A stretch of 64,000 bases of DNA from Aricia agestis. Lineage: Eukaryota > Arthropoda > Insecta > Lepidoptera > Lycaenidae. The first letter of the stretch is position 1, and every line of letters begins with the position of its first letter. Made by a program: the position numbers and the translations under genes. A model generated the notes under the pieces. It saw only the letters and a program-made list of their open reading frames with translations. It made no database searches and was not told the DNA's origin. Shown piece by piece: positions 12,070 to 22,190 of this stretch. Location: the NCBI RefSeq assembly GCF_905147365.1, contig NC_056425.1, forward strand, positions 6,207,501 through 6,271,500, written 5' to 3'.

Positions 12070-12291
12070 TCAAATGGTAGTTTTGCGCCTTGTATTTTCA
12101 CAGAGAACGTTTGTACACTTCAAATAGTAACGGCAAGCGGTAGTAGCAATTTTCGGATGCCAACCAGGCTTTTTAATTTTTTTCAACCATAATTCCAGTC
12201 TTCCTTCGTCAGACGGAAACCTGTCAATTATTTTAGCATAGCATAGCATGATATGTATTTGATAATAAAAATCGGTTATCGGAGATTTCAA
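12070..12291 (-). pseudogene. THAP-domain relic of the enclosing transposon's transposase
   Basis: The 73-codon segment contains RFPSDEGRLELWLKKI, then KKPGWHPKIATTACRYYL. FP-x7-W, W-x8-W, W-x-P and P-x6-C reproduce the invariant spacing of the THAP zinc finger. After the Cys the expected x2-His-Phe is Tyr-Leu (CRYYL), so a zinc ligand is lost, and the frame stops soon after CENTRRKTTI. THAP domains are DNA-binding C2CH fingers found in P-element transposases and in host proteins. Its place near the right TIR and its inward direction suggest the N-terminus of the transposase. No start or first CxxC pair could be fixed. A decayed fragment, not a working gene. Confidence 0.6.
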
Positions 12292-12832
12292 TACAATTAT
12301 TATAGATATCGATAAGTTTTATCGACAGAAAACTCCAGCACTATTGAATTTTATTGTTTATCAAAAATCGGTAAAACAAAGGTAAATATGTGGTGAATAC
12401 GGTATAATAAGATTAGTGCCACATTTTTAAGTGCCTATATTATCAATAAAAGTTTAATATCGTAGAAATGAGCTGTAAAAATCACTTACTTGTGAAATGT
12501 AACCCCACATCCCTTTTTGTACCGTGTTTTACATAACATCAAAATATACTAGTAATCTGTGCATAACATACACCCTTTCATAGTTTAACTATGAACTACC
12601 ACCACTTATTTATATATTACTTAATCGCGTAAAACCTTTTAAAATACTTTAAAAACACGAAAACAATTCGAACGATTAAGCCATAGAGAATTAAAATACA
12701 TACATGGTTATCAATGGTTACGTCAAATGGTAGTTCTCTGCCCTAATAATGGAGGCGCTGATTCCGCTTCAAATGGCACAAAAAAAAGTGGGTATCATAG
12801 ATCCAGCGTACTTGTTTAATGGAGATCAGTGT

Positions 12833-12990
12833 CCCTTCCCTACCCTCCTCTATTCCCTTCCCTTCCCTTCCCAACCCTACCCTCCCCTATTACCCTATTC
12901 CCTCTTAAAAGGCCGGCAACGCACCTGCAGCTCTTCTGATGCAGCGAGTGTCCATGGGCGACGGAAGTTGCTTTCCATGAAAAAAAAAAT
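12833..12990 (+). repeat. LINE-tailed SINE, 3' half
   Basis: Continues the C/T-rich middle interrupted at 10288, then CTCTTAAAAGGCCGGCAACG, CAGCTCTTCTGATGCAGCG, CATGGGCGACGGAAGTTGC and a poly-A. The segment from CTATTCCCTCTTAAAAGG onward is the same as the 3' end of the LINE at 18178-19540. Confidence 0.85.
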
Positions 12991-15900
12991 ATTGCATATA
13001 ATTATTACTTATATTGCATAATAAAACAATAACGTTAGATGCTACTTACTCCTACAGCTTACTGTGATACCTAATAAAAAACTATACTTACTGTGTACCT
13101 TTTATGTTACCGTTAATTTACGCTACACTGTAGGTATATTATAATAATTAATCAGGCTAAGTCCGGATCGCTAAATTAAACTAGTGTACCTACGGTACTA
13201 CAGTTTGTGGTTGCAGTGCAGTATGGCGTATATGCACCGTAGCGCCAGAGAAAAGAAAACACTGACTAATTTAGGGTGGATTGCACCAGAGTAGTTATAG
13301 TTAAGGTTAGGGTTATCGTCAAATATGGCATCCATTAATATGCACTTTTACTAGGGATTTGACAGTTCATTTGACATTTTGTTATGGTTAAAGTTATAGT
13401 AAAAGTAAGCAACCCACCCTTAGGTTGGGTTGCACACTTCAAAAATCTGTGGGTTGCATCAACTAACTTTAACTATAATTGTAACTTTAACTACAATGCA
13501 AAATGTCAAATCTTTGGTTAAAGTAAAAAATGGAAGCCATCAAGACGCCATACTTAACCATAACCATAGAGCTCGACAAGGTTTTAAATGCACGTGGCGA
13601 AAAAAGGAACTAACGCTGTCATCATACAAAAACGCCATTTATGAGAGTTCTCCTCATGTTCTTTTACCAGCACCGCCCCCGCCCACGTTCATTTATAACC
13701 TTGTTGGACCAGCTGTCATCTGTCAATTTCTCCGGTCAAAGAGATGGTATGGAATAATCAAACATAAAAAAGTTTAAATTCTCTTTATTATAAACCATGG
13801 CAATAAAAATGGCGGATACATATCCCGAGTCCAAGAGAACATTGTCATAAATTCATTATAAAATAATCAAACATTCATATTGTCGAAAAATCCTAAAATT
13901 TCCATTGGAACGATATCCGCGCACTAAAATACTTAGTACTTACAATATACTCTCATCTTATTTACAACAATAAAAATAAACGTACAACTAAACAGTGTGT
14001 TAAGGCCGCTACATACGGTGAGGCCGATCGTTGCGGCGAAACTGTCGCAGGGCGACCCTTTTAAAAATGCTTACGATAGTTTCGATAGCGAAGTTATATG
14101 TCAAATTTGTATGGGATTTGACATAACGCATCGCTTAATGTCATGGCATATGCGATGCGTTATGTCAAGACTCAAGTCCCATACATTTCTTAAATCTAAT
14201 TTCGCTATCGAAATTAGCAAATGCATTTTGACTAAGCACTCTAGGATCCTATTCCAATGGCTCGAACGTCGATTCGAGCGCAGACTGTCTTTACACACAT
14301 GAGTGTTACAGCGATCGTCGTGACTTTCAAGGCATTTTAATTAAATATAACATTTTCGACACTTTATTATTATATACAAGCATTTCGTTTTAGACTGTAT
14401 TCAAAACTGGTAACTATTGTTTTGTATTATTTTTATATCGACATGCAATTGACATAATATTTTACAACATCAAATTGACAAAACAGGAATCTTTAAGATG
14501 TTTTTGTTATCATATTTTAATGATTATAGAAAGCTAAGTGCGAGTTCTTAAATCTTATCCCTTCTCTCAGGACGTTAAAAAGAATTTGTGGCATCGAAAC
14601 AGCGCCCCTAGTGGCAAACATTGGTAACTAATTCGATGTCAATTGTCATACAAATTATACAACAAGTAATAAGAACCACACTCAACGCACAGATATGGGA
14701 TACATACGGCAAGGTGGAGTACCTAAGGTTGAGAGCATAATGGCCTTTATTGACATGATGATAGAAGTTATTTTGCTTTGAACCTTAGTTTCTCCACCTT
14801 TTACCATCGTACCAATATTGTTTTTTTTTTAGATGATTTTTTCTATATTGCACCTGTCTCGTTCTTATTTAAGTAAACTTTTCTATCTAAAATCTTAGTA
14901 ACAATAAAACACTGCGCAAGTAGGACAACACTACATTACTTTAGATGGGAAGAACAAAGACAGGTGATGTACTTTTTTCTCTCGAGAATACAGATAGAAC
15001 TTTTAATAAGTTATTTTTGTAAACATGCCTATACTATACAGTGCAACTAGTGACAATTGGTATAAAAACGATTGCATTATCATAAAAAATGGCTAGAACA
15101 AAGTCAAGGAGTGTCAATAAGCCAAAACTACTACCCTATAGACTATTGCTACAAAAATTGCTTCAAAAATTGCAAATTCGTATAAGCACCGGTCCGGTCA
15201 CAAAACACAGAGAAAGTACAATGATTTATTGCTCATTTCTTTCTGTCTTGCAAGAGAATATTGCTGTCTTTTTCCCACGGTTACAATATAGACCGAGAGA
15301 GCATTAAGTTTCGTGTGCGAGTGAAATAGACAAAAGATAGATCAATGTTCCTCCTCCGTCTTCCGCGACCGTATATTTATATATACGTCAATTTGATTTT
15401 TAAATCGAACTCTTCGGTTCTACAACTATTCAACATAAAGTAGCCTTAGAAATGAGCTACGTTTAAAGTTACGGTAAAATTAATAAGTGTCAATTCTAAG
15501 ACCACGTATACAGAATAGTACCATCATCATTTAGCACCTTACTTCTCAATCAGTCTATTCAATATTTAAATAACTTTCCTTTAAACATAATATTATGTTA
15601 GTCCGAGCAAAATGTATCCTTCTTTTGTCTCTTATCTGTTACTTAAAAACGTAATTTTCTGAAGTCTTCGAGGCGATAAGAAACACATTCTTTCTCATTC
15701 TAGTAAACGAGCATTATATGTAAAATAAAAGGATGGAAATACATTTCTTTACCAAACTGACTTCACAGACTAAGGTCAAACACATCCTTAGTAAAACACA
15801 TTCCATCTTAATATATATATTTCTTGTGTGCGTGTGTATGTGACTGAACTCCTCCTAAACGACTGGACCAATTTTGATGAAATTTTTTGTGTGTGTTCGT

Positions 15901-18095
15901 GGAGATTCGAGAATGGTTTAGATTTACAGTTTGGTCTACTGGAAAATGTTTTTTCAATTAATTTCTTATTTATAAGGAGTTGTTGATTTTGGAATGTTTT
16001 ACATTAGATCCGGCGGACGGCGCTATCATCGCATTCAATATTATTCTATTTCAATTTTAGTTTGTCCTGACAGATGGTGCTACGATTAATTTGAAAAAAT
16101 TTTTGTTATTCAATTCATGTGCTGATTAAAATATTAAATAAATAACACATAGGCTACAATTTTAACCGACTTTCAAAATGGGGGAGGTGTTATGTTCGTT
16201 TTCTTATATTCAACGATTACTCCGCCGTTTGTAAACCGATTTTCAAAATTTTTCTTTTGGTATATAGGGTATCATCCCAATTTGGTATTATATTCAGAAA
16301 AGTGGTGATCTGATGAAGGATCCATAAGTAATCGAGGGAACTCCTCAAAACTTATAGGGAAACATATGGTGACTTCGGTTTCGTGAGAAGTATTCTAAGC
16401 ATATGCTACCAACAAGTAAGATTTTGCACCGAGATATACCTGGTATACCGTGGTTCGGAAGGTGCTGAGAGAATTCCTGATTCTTTATAGATACAAGTTT
16501 GGGAGTTTCGGCGTTGTTTTAAGAACAGAAAGCATATGCTACTATGCAAATTACATTCTTCATCATCATCATCATCATCATCATCACTACCATATTATAC
16601 CATTTCATAGTCTTTTAGATCGAGACTCGAGTTTGTCAAGCGATAATTAAAAAAAATCTATATCTACCTAATATTATAAACCTGAAGAGTATGTTTGCTT
16701 GAACGCGTCAATCTCAGAAACTACAGGTCCGATTTAAAAACTTATCTCAGTGTTAGATAGATCATTTATCGAGTAAGACTCATCATTTATCGAGAAGGTT
16801 ATATTATATTATTACTCTAAGACTAATACGACAGAAGAAACTCAGGAAAATGTGGGAAAAACGGGGGAAATATTTTTTATGGGAAAATGTACCTACGGAT
16901 TCTGTAAAATTTCTAATTTACGCGGGCGAAGCCGCGCGGGACATCTAGTTATATATAAAATACTTAAATATAAGCAATACAATATACCAATGTCAACATA
17001 TTATTACACTAACTTATAGCGAATATAAAATATAAACCGTATAACTATTTTTCATAAAAAATTAATAAACAATTTTATAATATCTTTGGTTTTATGATAA
17101 CGTAACGTATCCGGTCATTCTTTCAAGACAATTGTTTTGATAATGTTTCGTGAGAACTTATTGCACAATTAAGACAATTGATAATACCTTAAAAAGGCTT
17201 AAATTGCTTCAAATTTTCATATTTAAAAACAGCACCTCTCTGCAATTGGTTAAAAGCAGTTAAATTCAGCATACAATTTTTTTTTTTTAGAATGAATTAG
17301 AATACGTTACGTTACGAATTAACGCTTAACAATAAAAGCGATTAAACATGGGCAAGTAAGACTCTGAGGTATGTTATGCCTGCTACAGAGAACAACGATG
17401 GAACTGCACAGTTTAGCCACAGTAGGCTAATAGTACTATATTTTCATACTAGTCTGTTCCGATCGGTACATGATGGCAAACATGAGGGTTTATACATCTA
17501 ATGTAACTTCATAAAATATTAGGAGTAACGGCTGTACAGAACAAACTGTGCAGTTTTACCGTTATCGTCTGTAGCAGGCATTATAAATAACAATTAGAAA
17601 ACAAGCTCCATATTAACAAAAGCGATTTCGTTAAAAATTCGCTTTCATTTACTATTTTAAAACTTTGTACTTTATAAATAATAATATAGAGCTATTGTGA
17701 CAACACATCTTTTGTCATTTCATCAAGATATTTCATTTTCATTTAAAATATTACATTGTTAATTATTATCAAAATTATTTAATCATTTTCACATACCTCA
17801 GATGAAAAAAAATATTAATTTATAAAACTTCATAATCTCTATAACTTAAACTAAATAAAATTATACTTAAAACTAAACATTGCAGAGGTATAAAATTAAA
17901 GATCTATCACTGACCGAGTCGAATTCTAAGGCATCGATTCCCACACGATTCTGAAAATCATGGTAATACATCATCGAACGTTAAGAGATTCTTAACTTCA
18001 TTCTCAACGTTCGATGATGGATTACCCTGATTGTTACAATTGACTTCGATCGACTACGCACCTTTATAAGTAGGTGATTGCCAACGCGAAGGTGC
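12991..18095. other. Gene-free interval with small inverted-repeat elements
   Basis: No supported exon. 13270-13560 has GGTTGGGTTGCAC-type ends around GTTAAGGTTAGGG-like sequence, typical of a lepidopteran MITE. 14070-14215 is an imperfect inverted repeat (TTTCGATAGCGAA ... TTCGCTATCGAAA) with GACATAACGCATCGC / GCGATGCGTTATGTC inside. 15810-16000 and 16160-16280 are repeat fragments (ACCGACTTTCAAAATGGGGG). 16560-16590 is a CAT/ATC microsatellite. 16664-16952 is a CTAATATTATAAA-type repeat ending GCGGGCGAAGCCGCGCGGG. Nothing else recognisable. Confidence 0.6.
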
Positions 18096-19735
18096 ATTAA
18101 GGTCACAGCACACATATCAACTCGGAAAGGGATCGTCACCGTATCGCCTCGGCGTCAACCAGGCGTCAACCTAACGTATGCACGTATTACCAAAGCATAT
18201 CAGTAGCGCCTGTACGTCAACTCTTCGATACTTGGACGGCCAGGGAATGCTAAGCGACAAACAATACGGGTTCCGTAAGGGTCGCTCGGCTGGTGATCTC
18301 TTGGCATACCTGACTCATCGTTGGGCTCAGGCAATTGAGTCGAAAGGAGAGGCATTGGCTGTTAGTTTGGACATTGCGAAGGCCTTTGATCGGGTTTGGC
18401 ATAAAGCGCTGCTATCAAAGCTTCCATCATACGGGCTGCCCGAGAAATTATGTAAGTGGGTCACTAGATTCTTAGCAGACAGAAGCATAAAGGTCGTAGT
18501 TGACGGCGAATGCTCGGAAACTCAGTCTGTTAATGCTCTATTCATACTGCATATCAATGACATGTTACAAACCAACGGCATTCATTGCTATGCGGATGAT
18601 AGTACAGGTGATGCTGTATATACCGGCTCCCCTAATATTTCTCGGCAAAATGTCACTGAGAGTCGAAACGAACTTGTGTCTAAGGTGGAGAATTCATTGG
18701 AGAAGGTCTCTGAATGGGGTGGACGTAACTTAGTCCAATTCAACCCCACCAAGACACAAGTCTGCGCGTTCACCACTTCACACAGTCACCAATGGTCGTT
18801 TATCCTCGTTTCGAGGGCACATCTTTAACCATCTCCCCTAGCATTGAGATACTTGGCGTCAACATATCGAGCGAAGTCCAGTTCCGATATCATCTTGAGG
18901 GTAAGGCCAAATTAGCCTCGAAGAAGCTTGGTGTTCTTAACAGAGCGAGACAGTACTTCAGTCCGGACCAACGCCTACAACTCTACAAGGCGCAGGTTCG
19001 GCCTCTTATGGAATATTGTTCTCATCTCTGGGCAGGGGCGCCAAAATACCAACTGCTCCCTCTGGATCGTATCCAACGACGAAGGGCTGCTCTAATTGTT
19101 GACTGCCATAGTGTTTCAAACAGCTTGGACCCCCTGGAATTACGCCGAGATGTAGCTTCACTCTGCATCCTCTATCGGTTGTATCACGGGGAGTGCTCTG
19201 AGGAATTGTTCGGAATCATACCACCTGCAACTTTTCGCCATCGTCCCACGCGAAAAACATACCATCCTCATCACCTTGATGAGTGGCAGTCTTCCACAGT
19301 GCGTTTTTCGCGCAACTTTCTGCCACGCACTGTAAAACTCTGGAACGAACTGTCACCAGCAGTATTTCCGGACCGATACGACCTGCAAACCTTCAAGAAA
19401 AGAGCGTATTCCCTCTTAAAAGGCCGGCAACGCACCTGCAGCTCTTCTGATGTTGCGAGTGTCCATGGGCGACGGTAGTTGCTTACCATCAGGTGACCCG
19501 TTTGCTCGTTTGCCCCCTTATTTAATAAAATTAAAAAAAACTCGGCTACGGCTAGGTGACGCCTCGCTTACGGCTCGCCGACCGCTGTCCCCTTCCGAGG
19601 CGAGGCGATTACGTTACGGTTCCGCTTAGTGTGCGTTGCAGTAGCCGTTTAATATTGTTATACAAACAATATTAAACGGCTCGAGGCGATACGGTGCCGA
19701 TCCCTTTCCGAGTTTACGGGTGCTGTGACCTTTAT
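18096..19735. mobile_element. Inverted arms enclosing a LINE fragment
   Basis: Left arm (about 18096-18155) reads AAGGTCACAGCAC, ACTCGGAAAGGGATCG, CACCGTATCGCCTCG. The right arm (19681-19735) is its reverse complement. Between them lies the LINE fragment, and next to the right arm a 17-bp hairpin (19643-19659 / 19665-19681, AGCCGTTTAATATTGTT). The arms look like ends of a foldback or MITE-type element that received the LINE, but no target duplication could be found. Confidence 0.5.
18178..19540 (+). pseudogene. CR1/Jockey-like non-LTR retrotransposon, 5'-truncated, broken reverse transcriptase
   Basis: The first frame (18178-18825) gives the RT fingers and palm: QYGFRKGRSAGDLLAYLTHRW, shortened here to QYGFRKGRSAG, then SLDIAKAFDRVWHKALLSKL (first catalytic Asp in FDRVW) and HCYADDSTGD (YADD box). 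Between them VNA joins directly to LFILHIND. The motif normally placed there, containing PQG and LSP, is missing, an in-frame deletion that removes a palm element. A frameshift near 18790 moves the rest into another frame (18792-19478), with KLASKKLGVLNRARQYF, RPLMEYCSHLWAGAP and NFLPRTVKLWNELSPAVFP. It ends KGRQRTCSSSDVASVHGRR, followed by a short 3' UTR and A-rich tail at 19531-19540. RT would copy the element RNA at the target site; this copy cannot. The tail is shared with the SINEs at 10134-12990 and 53296-53622. Confidence 0.88.
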
Positions 19736-19996
19736 ACCAAAGAAATCAAATCCGCCCATAGACCGTTTCCAGACACATACGATTGCACTAAAACAAATAT
19801 TTACAACAGCTACAGCACAAAATAAGGCAAATGCATCGAGGAACCACCGACTCTCGCAAATATCTCAAATATAATTAACACTCGTTTATTTTCATAATAA
19901 TAGTTATAATATTTTTATCTAAATGTTAATGTAAATCGACCTAATGGATGCGCTATTATACTCCTTTATTGTGCGGTGAATAATAATATGACATTT

Positions 19997-20126
19997 AGGG
20001 CCTGTTTCACCACTTTCAGATAAAATGCCTAATAGGCTATTCACAACTTTTTTGACGGATTCTCCATACTTGATCTGTCAAGTTAATTGGTGGATAGCCT
20101 TATCAGGAAGTGGTGAAACAGGCCCT
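19997..20126. mobile_element. MITE with 19-bp terminal inverted repeats
   Basis: AGGGCCTGTTTCACCACTT at 19997-20015 and its exact complement at 20108-20126. About 130 bp, non-coding. Confidence 0.8.
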
Positions 20127-21416
20127 TAAATAAGTCGCATTACTCTTCATAGCCTCGCTCACATTTACGTCAGAAATAGTTTAAAAACAAGCCAACATGT
20201 ATGGCCTTAGCCAAGGACACAAACTTAGACTTACGGCCTTAAACAAAGACACAAGCCAACAGATATGGCGATGAAAACATAAATATGCCAGAAAACCGAT
20301 ATGTTACTCTCCATACTGCAGTTCTATAAAAGTGTAGCGAGATAACATTTCAAGAGTGATATTTGCAACGTGTTTTAATAGCCTACAAATGTTCATGTAA
20401 CTTCTATATGTATTCAACTTCAGTTAAACAAACATTAAACTTATTTTATTTCAAAACAGACGTCAGATACGAGTTTTAATTTTAAAAACTTTTTTCACAT
20501 AATATACACATTTGCGTGCCTTTAAAGATAGAAAATTTACCATAACGAACAATTGACAATGTCAATTTTTTAGTAAGAGCAACGAGAAGCATAGCATCGA
20601 GCATGCAATCAACAGAGTGGTAATGTGTAAGAAAAGTTACGTCAAAACACTGCGCTGCATTATAATTGGGCGATACTATATTGCGTCTGTGCCGCACGAT
20701 TCGGCACAACAGTGAATGATTATTTACAGGTTTTATATCTCGGCATTTTTGTCTGTCACATGACATTTCCAATGTGCCATACAAAGGCAAGATGACCGAG
20801 GAGTTTAGGTAGTAATAGAAACGGGTGTAAGTATTTTGTACAAAAATGGCTCACATTTACTATTTTTAATTAAACGCTCGATGTATAACTAGATATTTTA
20901 AATTCAATATTTATTCATTTTAAAATGAGCACTTTCACTTAACACCATCAAGTAATCAATGTGTAAATATTTAATTACCATAAATATAATTTAAATAGAA
21001 ACTACGATGAAACTTGATTAAAAAAGCGTAAATCTAAATTACTTTGAGCCTTATGCAATGCTTATCCAATCTTGCAACAAACAAAGTTTGCATCATTGGT
21101 CCAATATTTAAAATTGAGTAAAAACATTCGATTCGAATAGTCAAAAATCTAAGTGTGATTAATAAGCCACGAAATACATACACAATATAATAAGTTAATA
21201 ACAAACAACTATAAAGCGACATTTTTTAAATCTAAATTGAAAATTACTTCATTCGTCACTTTTAGTCCCACTATATTTCAACTTTCATCACAAAATACGT
21301 TTAAAACGCATTATGCTAGAGTACAAAATGTTCATATTAAAGTTAGGTAAAAGTCAGTGTCACTTATATTGAGACTTTATGATGTAAGTCAACAAGAAAA
21401 CACGAACTGCCGCACT

Positions 21417-21577
21417 TAGGCCGGTATAAATAGTCAGTACTTTAGATGCGACCCGGTCTCAAGACGCGGTTCGGCTGTGTGATTGGTCCAAATTTTGACA
21501 GCCAACCAATCACAGAGCCTGAACCGTGTCTTGAGACCGAGACGCATCTTGAGTACTGACTATTTATACCGGCCTTA
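21417..21577. mobile_element. MITE-like long inverted repeat
   Basis: Arms of about 65 bp: TAGGCCGGTATAAATAGTCA at 21417 pairs with the segment ending at 21576, and pairing continues inward with small mismatches through GGTCTCAAGAC and TGATTGG. Loop about 20-25 bp. It would fold into a strong hairpin. Confidence 0.8.
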
Positions 21578-22051
21578 GAGACTTACTTAACTGTAAATAA
21601 ATGAAGACTTTGATATAAGCCCCATACCTCTCAAACTCATTTAGATACACTTAAGTAATTAATATTCTTCTCTGAATGCGGCAGTAAGCATGCATACGTA
21701 AAACAGAAATATGCAGATCAAATCTCTCGCCCATAGGTGTGATACTTAGCATCAAATCGCCTAGCCGTTTCATATTTAAAACAGTCACGTCACATGCTAT
21801 AGCATGTTCTACAACTTTCCTGGGTATAATCCAGCTCTGGATTAATGTATAGGCAGTATAGGCCATGGCCTATGAACCGCAGCGTCCTATGACGTCCCAG
21901 GGGGGGGGCGGCAGCGTCCTAGCATGGCGGCAGGGTTCGTACATAGGGGCGACAAAATTACAGTAGCCTATACTCATAAAAAATATAAATCCAGCCCTGG
22001 TATAATCCCTTGTTCTTGGTTAACCCTGGTTCCTGGTTATCCTCGGTTCCC

Positions 22052-22190
22052 TCACTTGTACTCGTCCAGGAACCGCTTGCACATGTGCACTAGGTCGATG
22101 AACTTGGGCCGCATGTTGGGGTCTAGCGCCCAGCAGTCTTTCATCAGATGTCTGAAGATCTCCGACGGGCAGCCTTCGGGTATTTGGAAG
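22052..22190 (-). CDS. hop: hop exon 22 (C-terminus and stop)
   Basis: Residues 1062-1107: FQIPEGCPSEIFRHLMKDCW, ALDPNMRPKFIDLVHMCKRF, LDEYK, TGA at 22054-22052. Acceptor TTTCAG|CTTCC. Completes the kinase fold with CW-x6-RP. Confidence 0.95.

Larger units (their letters stand above)
10289..12830 (-). mobile_element. 2.54-kb DNA transposon with about 115-bp TIRs and a THAP relic (P-superfamily-like)
   Basis: The left end starts ACTGACCTCCATTATACAAG at 10289. The right end, read inward on the minus strand from 12830, starts ACTGATCTCCATTAAACAAG. Both continue with TACGCTGGA, ATGATAC, TTTTTTGTGCC, TTTGAAGCGGAATCAGC, CCATTATTAGGG and TTTGACGTAA, so the imperfect TIRs are about 115-120 bp. The element splits one SINE in the middle: 5' half to 10288, 3' half from 12833. 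CCCTTCCC abuts the left end and lies 2 nt beyond the right end (12833-12840), compatible with an 8-bp target duplication, but the target is itself C/T-repetitive. Inside, near the right end and reading inward, is a THAP-like segment (12291-12070). THAP domains sit at the N-terminus of P-type transposases, which make 8-bp duplications. Superfamily is inference; the transposase catalytic part is missing. Confidence 0.7.
19736..22051. other. Downstream flank of the JAK gene with inverted-repeat elements
   Basis: No supported exon. It holds two small elements listed separately (19997-20126 and 21417-21577) and a run of G at 21901-21909. It presumably contains the JAK 3' UTR (leftward from 22051); a TTTATT (AATAAA on the minus strand) near 20908 is the first clear poly-A signal I noticed, but nothing ties it to this gene. 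Confidence 0.5.
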
